Source: Lachnospiraceae bacterium MD308
GTDB taxonomy: Bacteria; Bacillota; Clostridia; Lachnospirales; Lachnospiraceae
Assembly (NCBI GenBank): GCA_000403475.2
Contig: KE159797.1
Coordinates: 124,001 to 188,000, forward strand
Direction of reading: 5' to 3'
Length of the DNA: 64,000 nt
Shown here: piece by piece, positions 17,893-28,011 of the stretch
Layout: every line of letters starts with the position of its first letter
Numbering within the stretch: position 1 is the first letter of the stretch
Translations under genes and position numbers: made by a program
Notes under the pieces: model-generated
What the model was told of the DNA's origin: nothing
The model's input: only the letters and a program-made list of their open reading frames with translations
Databases searched by the model: none

Positions 17893-17927
17893 AAAGGACA
17901 GGCTCTTTTGCCTGTCCTCTTCTTATG
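17893..17927. terminator. Terminator between convergent genes
   Basis: GGACAGGC-TCTTTT-GCCTGTCC is followed by TCTTCTT. It lies between the plus-strand membrane protein gene and the minus-strand DUF1934 gene. Confidence 0.8.
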
Positions 17928-17929
17928 CT

Positions 17930-18373
17930 TTATCCCGGAGCGTTCGCCCGGATATTCATCTTTATATCGCAATTGGCTACTTTTTCACTATTAATATCCA
18001 ACTCATAATTCACGCAGACATCAATATTTTTTTCCGTAACGTCTACTTGCATATTTTTTGTAAAAATGCCAATCAACAGCTCGCCATACGGTGTTTCATA
18101 TTGAGTCATATTAATCTTGTCTCTTTCAAAAACCATCTTCGTATTTGCAAGCCCGCTTTTTTTTATCTCTAACAGATTATTCCCTGCAATTCTGATTTTA
18201 TTCTGAATGGTTCCCGGCATTCCCTCCACCATCTCATCATAGATTACATAATGCTTTCCATTTTTCAAATAATATGTTGCCGGCGTAATTACCTCTATTG
18301 GTTCATTCTCATCTTCATCCGGGAGAGAATCATAATGCAGTCCTGAAATGGTCAGTAATACCTCTTTTGTCAT
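17930..18373 (-). CDS. DUF1934 beta-barrel protein
   Basis: This 147-residue protein of the DUF1934 (calycin-like barrel, YwiB) family has the signatures VLLTISGLHYD, YDEMVEGMPGTIQNKIRI, TPYGELLIGI and VNYELDINSEKVANCDIKMNI. The function is unknown. The start at ATG 18371-18373 (MTKEVLL) has AAAGGAG upstream; the longer frame reaching 18424 overlaps pfkA. It follows pfkA by 22 bp and is probably in the same transcript. Confidence 0.85.
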   Translation of the reverse strand: MTKEVLLTISGLHYDSLPDEDENEPIEVITPATYYLKNGKHYVIYDEMVEGMPGTIQNKIRIAGNNLLEIKKSGLANTKMVFERDKINMTQYETPYGELLIGIFTKNMQVDVTEKNIDVCVNYELDINSEKVANCDIKMNIRANAPG

Positions 18374-18395
18374 ATAATCTCCTTTTATAAAATCA

Positions 18396-19373
18396 TTACA
18401 GAGCAAGCCTCTGTGCAATATCATACTGATATTCCGGAATCTCTTTCTTCATGCTCAGAGCTTCGTCAATATCAAAGTCTTTGTACTGTCCATGCTGATA
18501 ACCAACTACGCGGTTCGTCTTTCCTTCACAGAGAAGGTCAACTGCCATTGCACCCATAATAGAAGCATATACTCTGTCCTTACATGTCGGGCTTCCGCCG
18601 CGCTGCATGTGGCCGATAATCGTTGCTCTCGTCTCCATACCTGTGGCCTCTTCGATTCTCTTTGCCATATTCATAGAATCTCCGATTCCTTCTGCATTGA
18701 TGATAATATAGTTCTTTTTGCCGCGCTTTCTGCACGCCTGAATATCTTCTACAATCATCTGCTCGTTATAATCATGCTCCTCCGGCATGAGAATACGCTC
18801 TGCACCATTGGCGATTCCGCACCATAATGCAAGATATCCTGCATCCCTTCCCATTACCTCAATAATGGAGCATCTCTCATGGGAGGTAGATGTATCACGT
18901 ACTTTGTCGATGGCTTCCATAGCTGTATTAACCGCTGTATCAAAACCAATCGTGTACTCTGTACATGCAATGTCAAGATCAATCGTTCCCGGAATACCAA
19001 TGGTGTTGATCCCGTAATATGCAAGCTTCTGCGCACCTGCAAATGAACCGTCTCCACCGATAACTACCATTCCGTCAATGCCGTACTTTTTGCAGATTGC
19101 CGCCGCCTTCTGCTGTCCCTCTTCCGTACGCATAGCATGGCAGCGCGCTGTCTGAAGAATCGTTCCGCCCCGCTGAATCGTATCAGACACATCTCTGGCG
19201 GACAAGTCGATGATCTCCTCGTTCAAAAGCCCCTGATAGCCTCTGCGCACACCTCTTACTCTAAGACCTTTTCCCAATGCCGTTCTTACAACTGCACGAA
19301 TTGCAGCATTCATTCCCGGCGCGTCTCCACCACTTGTCAGAACACCGATTGTACGAATTGTTTTTTCTCCCAT
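18396..19373 (-). CDS. pfkA: ATP-dependent 6-phosphofructokinase
   Basis: Glycolytic enzyme converting fructose 6-phosphate to fructose 1,6-bisphosphate. At 325 residues it has GVLTSGGDAPGMNAAIR, GGDGS (Gly at the position that favours ATP over pyrophosphate), PGTIDLD, MGRDAGYLA and an effector-site C-terminus. The usual TIDND motif reads TIDLD here, a small deviation beside the catalytic Asp. The start at ATG 19371-19373 has GGAGG upstream. It is downstream of dnaE (about 70 bp), an arrangement common in Clostridia. Confidence 0.95.
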   Translation of the reverse strand: MGEKTIRTIGVLTSGGDAPGMNAAIRAVVRTALGKGLRVRGVRRGYQGLLNEEIIDLSARDVSDTIQRGGTILQTARCHAMRTEEGQQKAAAICKKYGIDGMVVIGGDGSFAGAQKLAYYGINTIGIPGTIDLDIACTEYTIGFDTAVNTAMEAIDKVRDTSTSHERCSIIEVMGRDAGYLALWCGIANGAERILMPEEHDYNEQMIVEDIQACRKRGKKNYIIINAEGIGDSMNMAKRIEEATGMETRATIIGHMQRGGSPTCKDRVYASIMGAMAVDLLCEGKTNRVVGYQHGQYKDFDIDEALSMKKEIPEYQYDIAQRLAL

Positions 19374-19442
19374 GTTAATCCCTCCATTCATCTATCTCGA
19401 AAAATTATAACTTAACTCGGCAACATTGTACATGAAATATCA

Positions 19443-22400
19443 CTAATTTTCAATGGCCTTTTCTATCAGTTTTACACAAGATTCACCAAGATAATTCGTC
19501 AACCTGCTCAATAGTCCTGCGTCCGCGCAGACGTTTCTGTTGGCGCCAAGCCGCTTCATTGCCCGCTCTGCTTTGCAGTATATGATAACGCTGTCTCTTC
19601 CTTCAGATTCACCAAAGATATCGTAAAGTTCTCTCTCCCGGCTCTTAAATGCAGCCTTACTGTCGAACTGCAGCCACAGCTCCCGCTCTGTCTGTTCAAA
19701 GGGGATAACCTTCTCGCAGATCAGACGGCTTGGCGCTTCATCCTCCTCAGACACACGCCCATTTACAAATATCTTATTCTCTTCCTCCAGATACGGCCGG
19801 TTCTTTTCATAATCTCTCGGAAATACAATGACCTCCACCGTTCCCATAAGATCTTCAATCGTAAGAAACGCCATTACCTGATTCTTTTTCGTATATTTGA
19901 TTGTCTTATTAGCAATCATTCCTCCAATCGTTTCCCGCGCACCGTCGCGGACCTTCGTGCGCCCGCTCTCATCATCCACTTGAAAATCCAGCGTAGTACG
20001 CGTTATATTCTTCTGCCACTTTTCTTTATACTCTTCCATAGGATGTCCGCTTAAGTATACGCCTAATACTTCCTTTTCATAACCAAGCTTTGCCTCTTTT
20101 TCATATTCGCCCACATCCGGGAGCGGTATTTCAAATTCCGCCTTCTGCTCCTCGCTTACCATATCAAAAAGTGACATCTGTCCGGTCATGGAATACTTTC
20201 TTTCACGGTTTACCTGATCCATAATCTGAGAATAGACGACCATAAGCTGTTTCCGCGTCCCGGGAAGGCTGTCAAAAGTTCCGGACTTAATAAAATTCTC
20301 TATAGTTTTTTTATTTAACTCCTTCACAGACATCCGCTCGATAAAGTCTTTGAGATTTTTAAACAGACCGTTCTCTTCCCTCTCCTTTAAAATCACTTCG
20401 ATAATCGGGCGCCCGATACTTTTAATGGCGGAAAGCGCATAGCGTATATTGCCGCCGTCCACCGAGAATGTCCCGACACCTTTATTGATGTCCGGCGGCA
20501 ATATATCGATGCCCATCTGACGGCAAGTATAGATATATTCCGCTACCTTTGACGGATTGTCAATTACTGACGTCATAAGTGCCGCCATAAATTCTACCGG
20601 ATAATAATGTTTCAGCCACGCTGTCTGGTAAGACACTACCGCATACGCCGCCGCGTGGGATTTATTAAAAGCGTATTTTGCAAAATCAATCATCTCATCG
20701 TAAATCTTATTGGCAATCCGCTCATCAATCCCGTTAGCAATACAGCCCGGAACATTCTCCTCCGGGTTGCCGTAGACAAAGTTCTGCCGCTCCTTCTGCA
20801 TGACATCGCCCTTCTTCTTTGACATGGCACGCCTGAGAAGGTCGCTGCGCCCTAATGTATACCCGGCCAGATCCCGCACAATCTGCATAACCTGCTCCTG
20901 GTAAACGATACATCCGTAGGTGGGGGATAAAATCGGTTCAAGCTGGGGGCAGTCATAAGTAATTGTCTCCGGATGATTCTTCCCTCTGATATACTGAGGG
21001 ATAAAGTCCATCGGCCCCGGACGGTACAGGGAAATCCCCGCGATAATATCCTCAAGGCTCTTTGGCTTTAATTCTTTCATAAAGTTTTTCATGCCGCCGC
21101 TTTCAAGCTGGAATACCCCGTCGTTTCTTCCCGTCCCGATGGCGGCAAGTACAGCTTTGTCATTGTAATCAATCTTATTGATATCCAATGCCCTCCCGCT
21201 GCCCTCTTCCGCCAGCTTTACCGCATCCTGTATGACAGTCAGCGTACGGAGCCCCAAAAAGTCCATTTTAAGCAGTCCTAATTCTTCCAGCGTCGTCATC
21301 GTAAACTGCGTAGTGGCCGATCCGTCAGAGCCAAGGGACAGGGGGACATATTCGTCAATCTCTTTCTGGCTGATCACAACCCCCGCGGCATGCATGGACG
21401 TATGCCGCGGCAGCCCCTCAAGACGCATCGAAGCATCCACTAATTCTTTTACCTGCGGATCTTCCCCATATGCCCTTTTTAAATCCGGGCTCTCCCGAAG
21501 CGCTTTCTCCAACGTAATATTCAGCTCTTTCGGAATCATCTTTGAAATTGTGTCTACATACGCATACGGCAGATCCATCACGCGGCCCACATCCCGGATG
21601 ACGCCCCTGGCAGCCATTGTACCAAAAGTAACAATCTGCACTACCCGGTTCTCGCCATATTTTTTCACTACATAGTCGATGACTTCCTGGCGTCTTTCAA
21701 AACAAAAATCCACGTCGATATCCGGCATAGACACACGCTCCGGATTGAGGAACCGCTCAAACAGAAGTTGATATTTTATAGGGTCAATGGTCGTAATACC
21801 AAGACAGTAGGATACGATGCTTCCGGCTGCAGACCCGCGCCCCGGCCCGACCATAATCCCATGATCTCTTGCATATTTAATAAAATCCCACACAATAAGA
21901 AAATAATCCACATATCCCATAGACTTTATGACAGAAAGCTCATACTCAAGCCGCTCTGTCAGCGCCTTGTCCACACCGGAATACCTTTTTCCCAGTCCTT
22001 CATAACACAGCTTCGTCAGATATTCCCAGGAAGTATACCCTTCCGGTACATCGTACTTCGGAAGCTTTGTAACCCCAAATTCAATCTCCACATTGCAGCG
22101 CTCTGCAATTTTCTGTGTATTTTCAAGAGCCGGGAGCGCATACGGAAAAAGCTCTCTCATCTCTTGCTCAGACTTAATATAATACTGTCCCCCTTCATAG
22201 CGCATACGCTTTTCATCGGACAGCTTCTTTCCTGTCTGAATACATAAAAGCATATCGTGGGGCTTTTCATCCTCCGCGTAAGTATAGTGGATATCATTGG
22301 TCGCCACCAGCTCAATCCCGGTCTCCTGAGACATCCGAAGCAACGCCTGATTCGCCTGCCGCTGCTGGGGAATGCCATGATCCTGAAGCTCTAAAAAGAA

Positions 22401-22913
22401 ATTCCCTTTTCCGAAGATATCCTGATAACGGAGCGCAGCCTCTTTTGCCTCTTCATACATTCCTCTTAAGATATCGCGCTGAACCTCTCCGGCAAGACAG
22501 GCGCTCAACGCGATCAGCCCCTCATGATACTGCGTAAGAAGCGCAAGGTCCACACGGGGTTTATAGTAATACCCCTCGATAAAACCTCTGGATACAATCT
22601 TCATCAGATTGTGATAACCCAGATCATTCTCCGCCAAAAGCACCAGATGGTAATACCGGTCGTCGCCGCTCCCTGCGGCCTCTTTATCGAATCTGGAACC
22701 GGGAGCCACGTACACCTCACAGCCAAGTATCGGCCTGATGCCCGCCGCCTTCGCCGCGCGGTAAAAATCAATCACTCCAAACATAACACCGTGGTCTGTA
22801 ATTGCCACGCTGTCCATTCCTAACTCCTTCACCCGCGCTATGCATTCTTTAATCTTGTTAGAACCATCCAGAAGGCTATACTCCGTATGGACATGTAAAT
22901 GTGCAAAACTCAT
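19443..22913 (-). CDS. dnaE: DNA polymerase III alpha subunit
   Basis: This 1156-residue replicative polymerase has an N-terminal PHP domain (HLHVHTEYSLLDGSNKI), palm motifs PGRGSAAGSIVSYCLGI and PDIDVDFCFERR (catalytic Asp pair), the thumb/fingers region, a helix-hairpin-helix segment (KSIGRPIIEVIL) and a C-terminal OB fold (RTKVRDGARETIGGMIANKTIKYTKK spans it). Length is normal for DnaE1. It is the first gene of the dnaE-pfkA-DUF1934 cluster. Confidence 0.97.
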   Translation of the reverse strand: MSFAHLHVHTEYSLLDGSNKIKECIARVKELGMDSVAITDHGVMFGVIDFYRAAKAAGIRPILGCEVYVAPGSRFDKEAAGSGDDRYYHLVLLAENDLGYHNLMKIVSRGFIEGYYYKPRVDLALLTQYHEGLIALSACLAGEVQRDILRGMYEEAKEAALRYQDIFGKGNFFLELQDHGIPQQRQANQALLRMSQETGIELVATNDIHYTYAEDEKPHDMLLCIQTGKKLSDEKRMRYEGGQYYIKSEQEMRELFPYALPALENTQKIAERCNVEIEFGVTKLPKYDVPEGYTSWEYLTKLCYEGLGKRYSGVDKALTERLEYELSVIKSMGYVDYFLIVWDFIKYARDHGIMVGPGRGSAAGSIVSYCLGITTIDPIKYQLLFERFLNPERVSMPDIDVDFCFERRQEVIDYVVKKYGENRVVQIVTFGTMAARGVIRDVGRVMDLPYAYVDTISKMIPKELNITLEKALRESPDLKRAYGEDPQVKELVDASMRLEGLPRHTSMHAAGVVISQKEIDEYVPLSLGSDGSATTQFTMTTLEELGLLKMDFLGLRTLTVIQDAVKLAEEGSGRALDINKIDYNDKAVLAAIGTGRNDGVFQLESGGMKNFMKELKPKSLEDIIAGISLYRPGPMDFIPQYIRGKNHPETITYDCPQLEPILSPTYGCIVYQEQVMQIVRDLAGYTLGRSDLLRRAMSKKKGDVMQKERQNFVYGNPEENVPGCIANGIDERIANKIYDEMIDFAKYAFNKSHAAAYAVVSYQTAWLKHYYPVEFMAALMTSVIDNPSKVAEYIYTCRQMGIDILPPDINKGVGTFSVDGGNIRYALSAIKSIGRPIIEVILKEREENGLFKNLKDFIERMSVKELNKKTIENFIKSGTFDSLPGTRKQLMVVYSQIMDQVNRERKYSMTGQMSLFDMVSEEQKAEFEIPLPDVGEYEKEAKLGYEKEVLGVYLSGHPMEEYKEKWQKNITRTTLDFQVDDESGRTKVRDGARETIGGMIANKTIKYTKKNQVMAFLTIEDLMGTVEVIVFPRDYEKNRPYLEEENKIFVNGRVSEEDEAPSRLICEKVIPFEQTERELWLQFDSKAAFKSRERELYDIFGESEGRDSVIIYCKAERAMKRLGANRNVCADAGLLSRLTNYLGESCVKLIEKAIEN

Positions 22914-23014
22914 GTTATAAACCCCGTTTCATCATCTTTCTATTGTACCTTTACTCAATCTGCTCCATATCTTGTTTTCTCATGATAGCATGTCCGGCTG
23001 ATTTTATCAAATTA

Positions 23015-24064
23015 TTACTTCTCCCCTTTCTGCTCCAGCCTGAGATTCACCACCAGTGCAAACGCAATAATCCCGTAAGCCACAAAGCTTCGGAAATACT
23101 CGCCCAAAGATGCATTGGCAAAGGCGTTGCGCCCTGCAAGCGGCGATAAGACAAACAGCGTGTGAAGGAGCACTACTCCGATAAATGCATTCTTCACGCC
23201 TGCCTTCCGGATGCTGGCACCCCCTGCCAAAAGTGCCGCACAGGCGAACTTCTCTGTGTCCAGATGCTCTGTGTAGACATTGAGCGAGCCGATGTTCTGG
23301 AGATACACAAACTGCCCCAGCGCCGCGAACACCGTAGACAACACGATGACGATGATTCTCACCCGGTCGGTATCGATACCGATATTGGCCGCCTTCTCCT
23401 CACTCATCCCCACCGCCTTTATCCTCTGTCCCAAAGGCGTATGCATCAAGTAAAATACAAAAAAACCGCACACAATAATCATGACCAGCAGCAGCATGGA
23501 AATCTTCGCCTTGCCGATGCGAAACACTCCAAGATTGTCAAACACTTCCTTAAAGGTCTTTAAATCAACCATATTCTTAACGCCAATTCCGGTAGAGAGC
23601 ACCAGCTTTTTATTAAACACATGGATTACTGTGCCGAATCCTGCTACGAAGATGAGCTGGTAAATATAGTTGGCAAGAAAACCTACCACGATCGAAGTCA
23701 CCATTTCCCTGCCCCTGACCTTGTTAAGCAGACGCCCGATCACGTACCCGACGCCTGCTGCCGCCGCAAGAGAGATAAGCAGCACAAGCGCCGCTCCCCT
23801 GCCGCCCATGATATTAAAATTCAGCACGATGATAAAACACGCCTGCGTGATCATCGTTCCGATAACAACCGCAAAATTAAGTCCCATCCCCGCCATGATC
23901 GGAAAGATCAATGCCAGCACCAGTATGATGTTCCGGATAAACCGCAGGGCTACCTGCTCTGCAAGAAAAAGAAAGCTGATTCCTGACAGGAAAAAGCAGA
24001 GAATACTGAATACAATGAACGTAACCGGTACAATCAGCTCATCCTTACGAACTTTTTTCATCAT
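23015..24064 (-). CDS. ABC importer permease, BPD_transp_2 family (second)
   Basis: This 349-residue hydrophobic permease has about ten predicted helices and belongs to the RbsC/BmpD-type family (LLISLAAAAGVGYVIGRLLNKV, GQRIKAVGMSEEKAANIGIDTDRVR coupling loop, ALLAGGASIRKAGVKNAF). It overlaps the first permease by 4 bp, so the two are translationally coupled and likely form a heterodimer. The substrate is unknown. Retrotransport of a nucleoside or sugar is the family expectation only. Confidence 0.85.
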   Translation of the reverse strand: MMKKVRKDELIVPVTFIVFSILCFFLSGISFLFLAEQVALRFIRNIILVLALIFPIMAGMGLNFAVVIGTMITQACFIIVLNFNIMGGRGAALVLLISLAAAAGVGYVIGRLLNKVRGREMVTSIVVGFLANYIYQLIFVAGFGTVIHVFNKKLVLSTGIGVKNMVDLKTFKEVFDNLGVFRIGKAKISMLLLVMIIVCGFFVFYLMHTPLGQRIKAVGMSEEKAANIGIDTDRVRIIVIVLSTVFAALGQFVYLQNIGSLNVYTEHLDTEKFACAALLAGGASIRKAGVKNAFIGVVLLHTLFVLSPLAGRNAFANASLGEYFRSFVAYGIIAFALVVNLRLEQKGEK

Positions 24065-25086
24065 TGCCGTCTCCTCCTTTCCTGCTTCAAAAATGCGTAC
24101 AGGATAATTCCGTTTGTAATAATCATCCGCACGATTTCCGACATCTGCGGTATCAATATCGCATTTGCGATAGGCGCCGACAGAAGATAAATCGTCTGGT
24201 ACAAGTATGTCCCCAGAACCGCATGGGAAATCTTTGCCTGCCTTCCGATGCAGCCTCCGATAAGAATTGCCGAAACTGCCGGAAAACTGTGGGACAACGG
24301 CGCATTGTAAAGCTCCACGAATCCATACGTCTGAGCATATACACAGATTCCCGCTGCACCGATAACCGTAGATAAGACGATTGCCATCGTCCGCACCCGG
24401 TCAATCCGGATGCCGGAGAGCTGACAGAACTTTTCATTTTCCCCAACCGCCAGCATCACTGAACCACCCTTCGTCTTAAAGAAGCCGTATACCAAAAGAC
24501 ACATCACAGCGTAAGTAATCAGAAGTCCAAGGGGGACAGATATCTTTCCAAGCTTGAGAACCATAAGCTCATTCAGCACATTTCCAAAATAATTTTCCAG
24601 GCTGATCTTCGGGCGCAGCCCTTTTGCCCCCACCGGGTAGAGCATCTCCCGGTTGGTAAATGGAATCACCGTCCACACAAAATTCATAATCGGTATAAAA
24701 GAATACCCGATAAAGATAGCCGCGATGTCCTCCTTGCCCTTCACCATATTCAATATCTTTGCGTAGATCAGTCCAAGGAGCACCGCCGGAACCACGGAGA
24801 GCGCCACTGCTCCCAAAAATCCTGCTATTCCCGTCATGCGAAGCTGTATCGCCACGCACATGCCCAAAAGTCCCGCCACGATTCCAACCGGCAGCCCGAA
24901 GTTCATCCCCACTCCCGCGTTGATCATCGGAATCATGGCAAGCACCAGCACACCGTTCATCACGAATTTTGTAAAGGAACCGCTTATAAGCTCCGGAATA
25001 TCCATTCCCAAAAATCCGGCAAGAACGAACAACGCCGCCATGAACACCGTGATAATAATCTGGGGCAGCTTTATCCTACTGTCCAT
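24061..25086 (-). CDS. ABC importer permease, BPD_transp_2 family (first)
   Basis: This permease of about 341 residues, of the same family as its neighbour, has the coupling loop VGENEKFCQLSGIRIDRVR and ILIGGCIGRQAKISHAVLG. The start at ATG 25084-25086 (MDSRIKLPQ) has AGGAGG upstream and overlaps the end of the ATPase gene by 11 bp. The longer open frame is rejected because it lies inside the ATPase gene. Confidence 0.85.
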   Translation of the reverse strand: MDSRIKLPQIIITVFMAALFVLAGFLGMDIPELISGSFTKFVMNGVLVLAMIPMINAGVGMNFGLPVGIVAGLLGMCVAIQLRMTGIAGFLGAVALSVVPAVLLGLIYAKILNMVKGKEDIAAIFIGYSFIPIMNFVWTVIPFTNREMLYPVGAKGLRPKISLENYFGNVLNELMVLKLGKISVPLGLLITYAVMCLLVYGFFKTKGGSVMLAVGENEKFCQLSGIRIDRVRTMAIVLSTVIGAAGICVYAQTYGFVELYNAPLSHSFPAVSAILIGGCIGRQAKISHAVLGTYLYQTIYLLSAPIANAILIPQMSEIVRMIITNGIILYAFLKQERRRRQ

Positions 25087-26656
25087 CTTCTTCCTCCTCT
25101 CCCGTAAATGCAAAGGCAAATTCCTCATCGGACGCGTCCGGCGGCAATATCTGAGAAAGCTTTCCTTCGCAGAATACCGCAATCCTGTCACTGATGCGCT
25201 TTAGCTCCTCCAGCTCGCTTGACGCCACCACAATAGTCGTCCCCTGCTCCCGGTTAATCTGTACCAGCATATCTAATATCTTCTCTTTTGCGCCGATATC
25301 AACGCCCCTGGTAGGCTCCATAACAAACAGCACCTTTGGAGCGACCAGTACCGCCCTGGCGATACACACCTTCTGCTGATTCCCGCCGCTTAATTCCTTC
25401 ACCTTCTGGTCTGCGCTCTCGCATTTAATCTCCAGCTTTTCAATCTGCTCCTCCACATACCGCTCAATCTCTTTTTTATCTTTGACCGGAAATATGCCGC
25501 CCATTTTTTTCTGAAACAGATTTCTCCCGTAGAATCCCGAAAAAATGATGTTGTCCCGAACCGAATGTTCCAGCAAAAGCCCCATATTCTTTCGGTCGTC
25601 GGGAAGAAGGAATATCCCCTGTTCTATCGTCCTTCGGACATTTTTTACCTCCATCGCGGCGCTGCCATGCAAGAGCTCTCCCCTGACAGGAAACTGCCCC
25701 ATGACTCCGTACCCGACGGCCAGCTTACCGTGTCCTGACAGACTTGTAAGCCCCAGAATCTCTCCCTGATACACATCAAGGTTAAGCCCGTCCAGATATT
25801 CCCCCGGCATATACACTGAAAAATCCTGAAACTTTAGAATCTCTTTTTTCTCCCGGTTAAGATGTTCCTTTTTTACCGCCGCCACATCATATCCGATCAT
25901 ATCCCTGGCAAGCGTATGCATATCCAGCTCATCTTTTGTATAATCCGAGATAACCTGCCCGTCCCTTAGCACCGTCACATGGTCGCACACCTGACAGATC
26001 TCGTGCAGCCTGTGCGAACAAAAAAGAACCGAAGTCCCTTTTTTCGCAAGCTCCTTTAATACCTTTATCAGCTTACCCGCGTCCTCGTCACCCAGAACCG
26101 CCGTCGGCTCGTCCAAAAGCAGGAGCTTTAGATCCTCTTTATTCACTTCCCTTGCAATCTCGACAAACTGCTTTGCATTCACCGAGATATTCTTAACCAG
26201 ATAAGAATTGTCTATCTGAAATCCAAGCTGCTCTAAGACCCGCGCCGCATCCTCATTGTCCTTCCTTTTGTCCACAAAAGAAAGCATCGAGCCAGATGCC
26301 TTCCCGAATATACTTTTTGTGTTCTCTCTTGTAAGCTTTATATTTTCTGCCACGGTCATCTCAGGAATCAGCATAAACTCCTGATAAATCATTCCGATTC
26401 CCCGCCCGATGGCCTCTGTGGTGGAGCGAAACCTGGTTCTTTCCCCCTCGAATATCACATCCCCGCTGTATCCGCCTGTTCCGGAGATGACACTGTTACC
26501 AAACAGAATATTCATGAGGGTGCTCTTGCCGGAGCCATTAGCCCCGATAAGGCCGTAAATCTGCCCTTTTTTGATCGACAGATTTACCTTGTCAAGAACC
26601 TTGTTCTGCCCATAATATTTTTCCAGATTTCTAACTTCTAACACGTACTCTCCCAT
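25076..26656 (-). CDS. ABC importer ATPase with two nucleotide-binding domains
   Basis: This 526-residue tandem ATPase of the RbsA/MglA/BmpE type has Walker A GANGSGKST near 37-45, Walker B LLLLDEPT and a degenerate signature in domain 1. Domain 2 has LSGGNQQKVCIARAV and FVMEPTRGVD. It powers the two adjacent permeases. It lies about 100 bp downstream of the binding protein gene, across a hairpin that may lower its expression relative to the binding protein. Confidence 0.92.
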   Translation of the reverse strand: MGEYVLEVRNLEKYYGQNKVLDKVNLSIKKGQIYGLIGANGSGKSTLMNILFGNSVISGTGGYSGDVIFEGERTRFRSTTEAIGRGIGMIYQEFMLIPEMTVAENIKLTRENTKSIFGKASGSMLSFVDKRKDNEDAARVLEQLGFQIDNSYLVKNISVNAKQFVEIAREVNKEDLKLLLLDEPTAVLGDEDAGKLIKVLKELAKKGTSVLFCSHRLHEICQVCDHVTVLRDGQVISDYTKDELDMHTLARDMIGYDVAAVKKEHLNREKKEILKFQDFSVYMPGEYLDGLNLDVYQGEILGLTSLSGHGKLAVGYGVMGQFPVRGELLHGSAAMEVKNVRRTIEQGIFLLPDDRKNMGLLLEHSVRDNIIFSGFYGRNLFQKKMGGIFPVKDKKEIERYVEEQIEKLEIKCESADQKVKELSGGNQQKVCIARAVLVAPKVLFVMEPTRGVDIGAKEKILDMLVQINREQGTTIVVASSELEELKRISDRIAVFCEGKLSQILPPDASDEEFAFAFTGEEEEDGQ

Positions 26657-26701
26657 GCTTCTTCACCTCTGCCGTATCATATGAAAACGATATACATTAT
26701 A

Positions 26702-26738
26702 ACAAAAGAGGCAGAAGAATTCATCTCCTTCCGCCCCT
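26702..26738 (-). terminator. Imperfect hairpin between binding-protein and ATPase genes (attenuator)
   Basis: On the minus strand, GGGGCGGAAG pairs imperfectly, with G-U pairs, with CTTCTGCCTC and is followed by TTTTGTT. It could terminate part of the transcripts so that the binding lipoprotein is made in excess. Confidence 0.5.
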
Positions 26739-26754
26739 TTTTCTTACTCAACGC

Positions 26755-27927
26755 TTAATAATAGATTGATTCCATAATAAACATATAGTAGTTCTCGTAA
26801 TCCATATATTTCTGGAAATCCACATCCAGGCCAAACTTGTCCTTTGCAAGCTTACCGAGATTGTCTGCATCGTTCGGGTTAAAATCCGGATTGGCAATCA
26901 TCTCTCTTGCAACCTCAACACCGAACTTCGGCAGGAAGATTGTTACCGGTATCGGCCATCCGGAAAGTCTTCCCTTCATCTCCTGCGCATCTACCTTTTC
27001 TGCTATCATCTGGTTGATCTTATCAAAGTTGGTTGCATCCTCCTCTGCAATCTCTAATCCCAACACGGTAGGATATGCCTGCGTCGGCGTCGGGCAGCAC
27101 TGCTCTGCAACCGTGAACTTAAGCTCAAGCGCTTTAGCGAGGATTACGTCATACATCGGGCAGTTTGTCCCGAAAATATTCGTATCCTTACCGTATTTCT
27201 CAATCTGTCTCGGGATGTCTTCCTGAAGGAACTGCTGCATAGCCTCCGGCCCGTTTCCTGTCTGCGGGTCCGGCGTAATCACCTCGACAAACTCAAGGCC
27301 AAGCTTTTTACATGTCTCTTTCATCTTGTCCCTTCTGGCTGTAATGGTGGGCTTTGCAAGATGGGTCGGGAAGGAGTAATGGATAAATGTCTTCACTCCC
27401 ATCTCCTTTGCCTTTGTCGGGATAGTCTCGCCTCTTCTGATCGCATCCATGTCAAGATTTACATCGATGTTCTCCGACATCATATCCGGCTCATCATAAA
27501 TCGTTGATGCGATGGTGATGATATCCGGATTTTTCTCCTTAAGCTGCTGGAACGCCGGAATCAATCCGGACTGTCCGGAACTTACGATTACTGCCTTCAT
27601 CAGCGGATCGTCCGCCGCAGATACGATCGTGCTGATACACCCTTCAATCTCAGTGTCAAACTTCTCCGGCAATACAAGGTGCGTCACCACGTCCGGATAT
27701 TCTTCCATAAGCTGCTCTCCCGCGCGGAACTCGTCCTCGCTCACCGAGAGCGTAGGTGTTACGACTGCGATGTGATATTCCTCGCCCTCTTCTTTTGTCT
27801 CACCCTCTGCTGTAGTTGTCTCTTCCTTTTTCTCCTCGGTTCCCTTTGTCTCATTGCTGCCGCATGCTGTGCATATCATCGTCAATAACATAACGGCAAC
27901 GAGAAGTACTGATAGTCTTCTTTTCAT
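26755..27927 (-). CDS. DUF3798 substrate-binding lipoprotein
   Basis: This 390-residue lipoprotein has lipobox CTAC (Cys22), then a Glu/Thr-rich linker (about 23-50) and a periplasmic-binding-protein-like fold of the DUF3798 family: YHIAVVTPTLSVSEDEFRAG, AVIVSSGQSGLIPAF, IHYSFPTHLAKP, FGTNCPMYDVIL. It is first in an operon with a tandem ATPase and two permeases, so it is the receptor of that importer. The ligand is not known for this family. It has its own strong promoter. Confidence 0.85.
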   Translation of the reverse strand: MKRRLSVLLVAVMLLTMICTACGSNETKGTEEKKEETTTAEGETKEEGEEYHIAVVTPTLSVSEDEFRAGEQLMEEYPDVVTHLVLPEKFDTEIEGCISTIVSAADDPLMKAVIVSSGQSGLIPAFQQLKEKNPDIITIASTIYDEPDMMSENIDVNLDMDAIRRGETIPTKAKEMGVKTFIHYSFPTHLAKPTITARRDKMKETCKKLGLEFVEVITPDPQTGNGPEAMQQFLQEDIPRQIEKYGKDTNIFGTNCPMYDVILAKALELKFTVAEQCCPTPTQAYPTVLGLEIAEEDATNFDKINQMIAEKVDAQEMKGRLSGWPIPVTIFLPKFGVEVAREMIANPDFNPNDADNLGKLAKDKFGLDVDFQKYMDYENYYMFIMESIYY

Positions 27928-27958
27928 ACTTATCCTCCTGTATAACTTTTATAGATAA

Positions 27959-27988
27959 AGTATAAGTTTGAAGACTGTTTTTTGTCAA
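27959..27988 (-). promoter_or_regulatory. Promoter of the DUF3798 ABC operon
   Basis: On the minus strand, TTGACA (27983-27988), an 18-bp spacer and TATACT (27959-27964) lie about 30 bp upstream of the ATG. Confidence 0.75.
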
Positions 27989-28011
27989 ATTGCTAGTTTC
28001 TATAAATAGAT

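Noticed and set aside
21178-22247. Two long plus-strand ORFs inside dnaE
   Set aside because: They lie opposite a fully intact, conserved dnaE frame. No family match.
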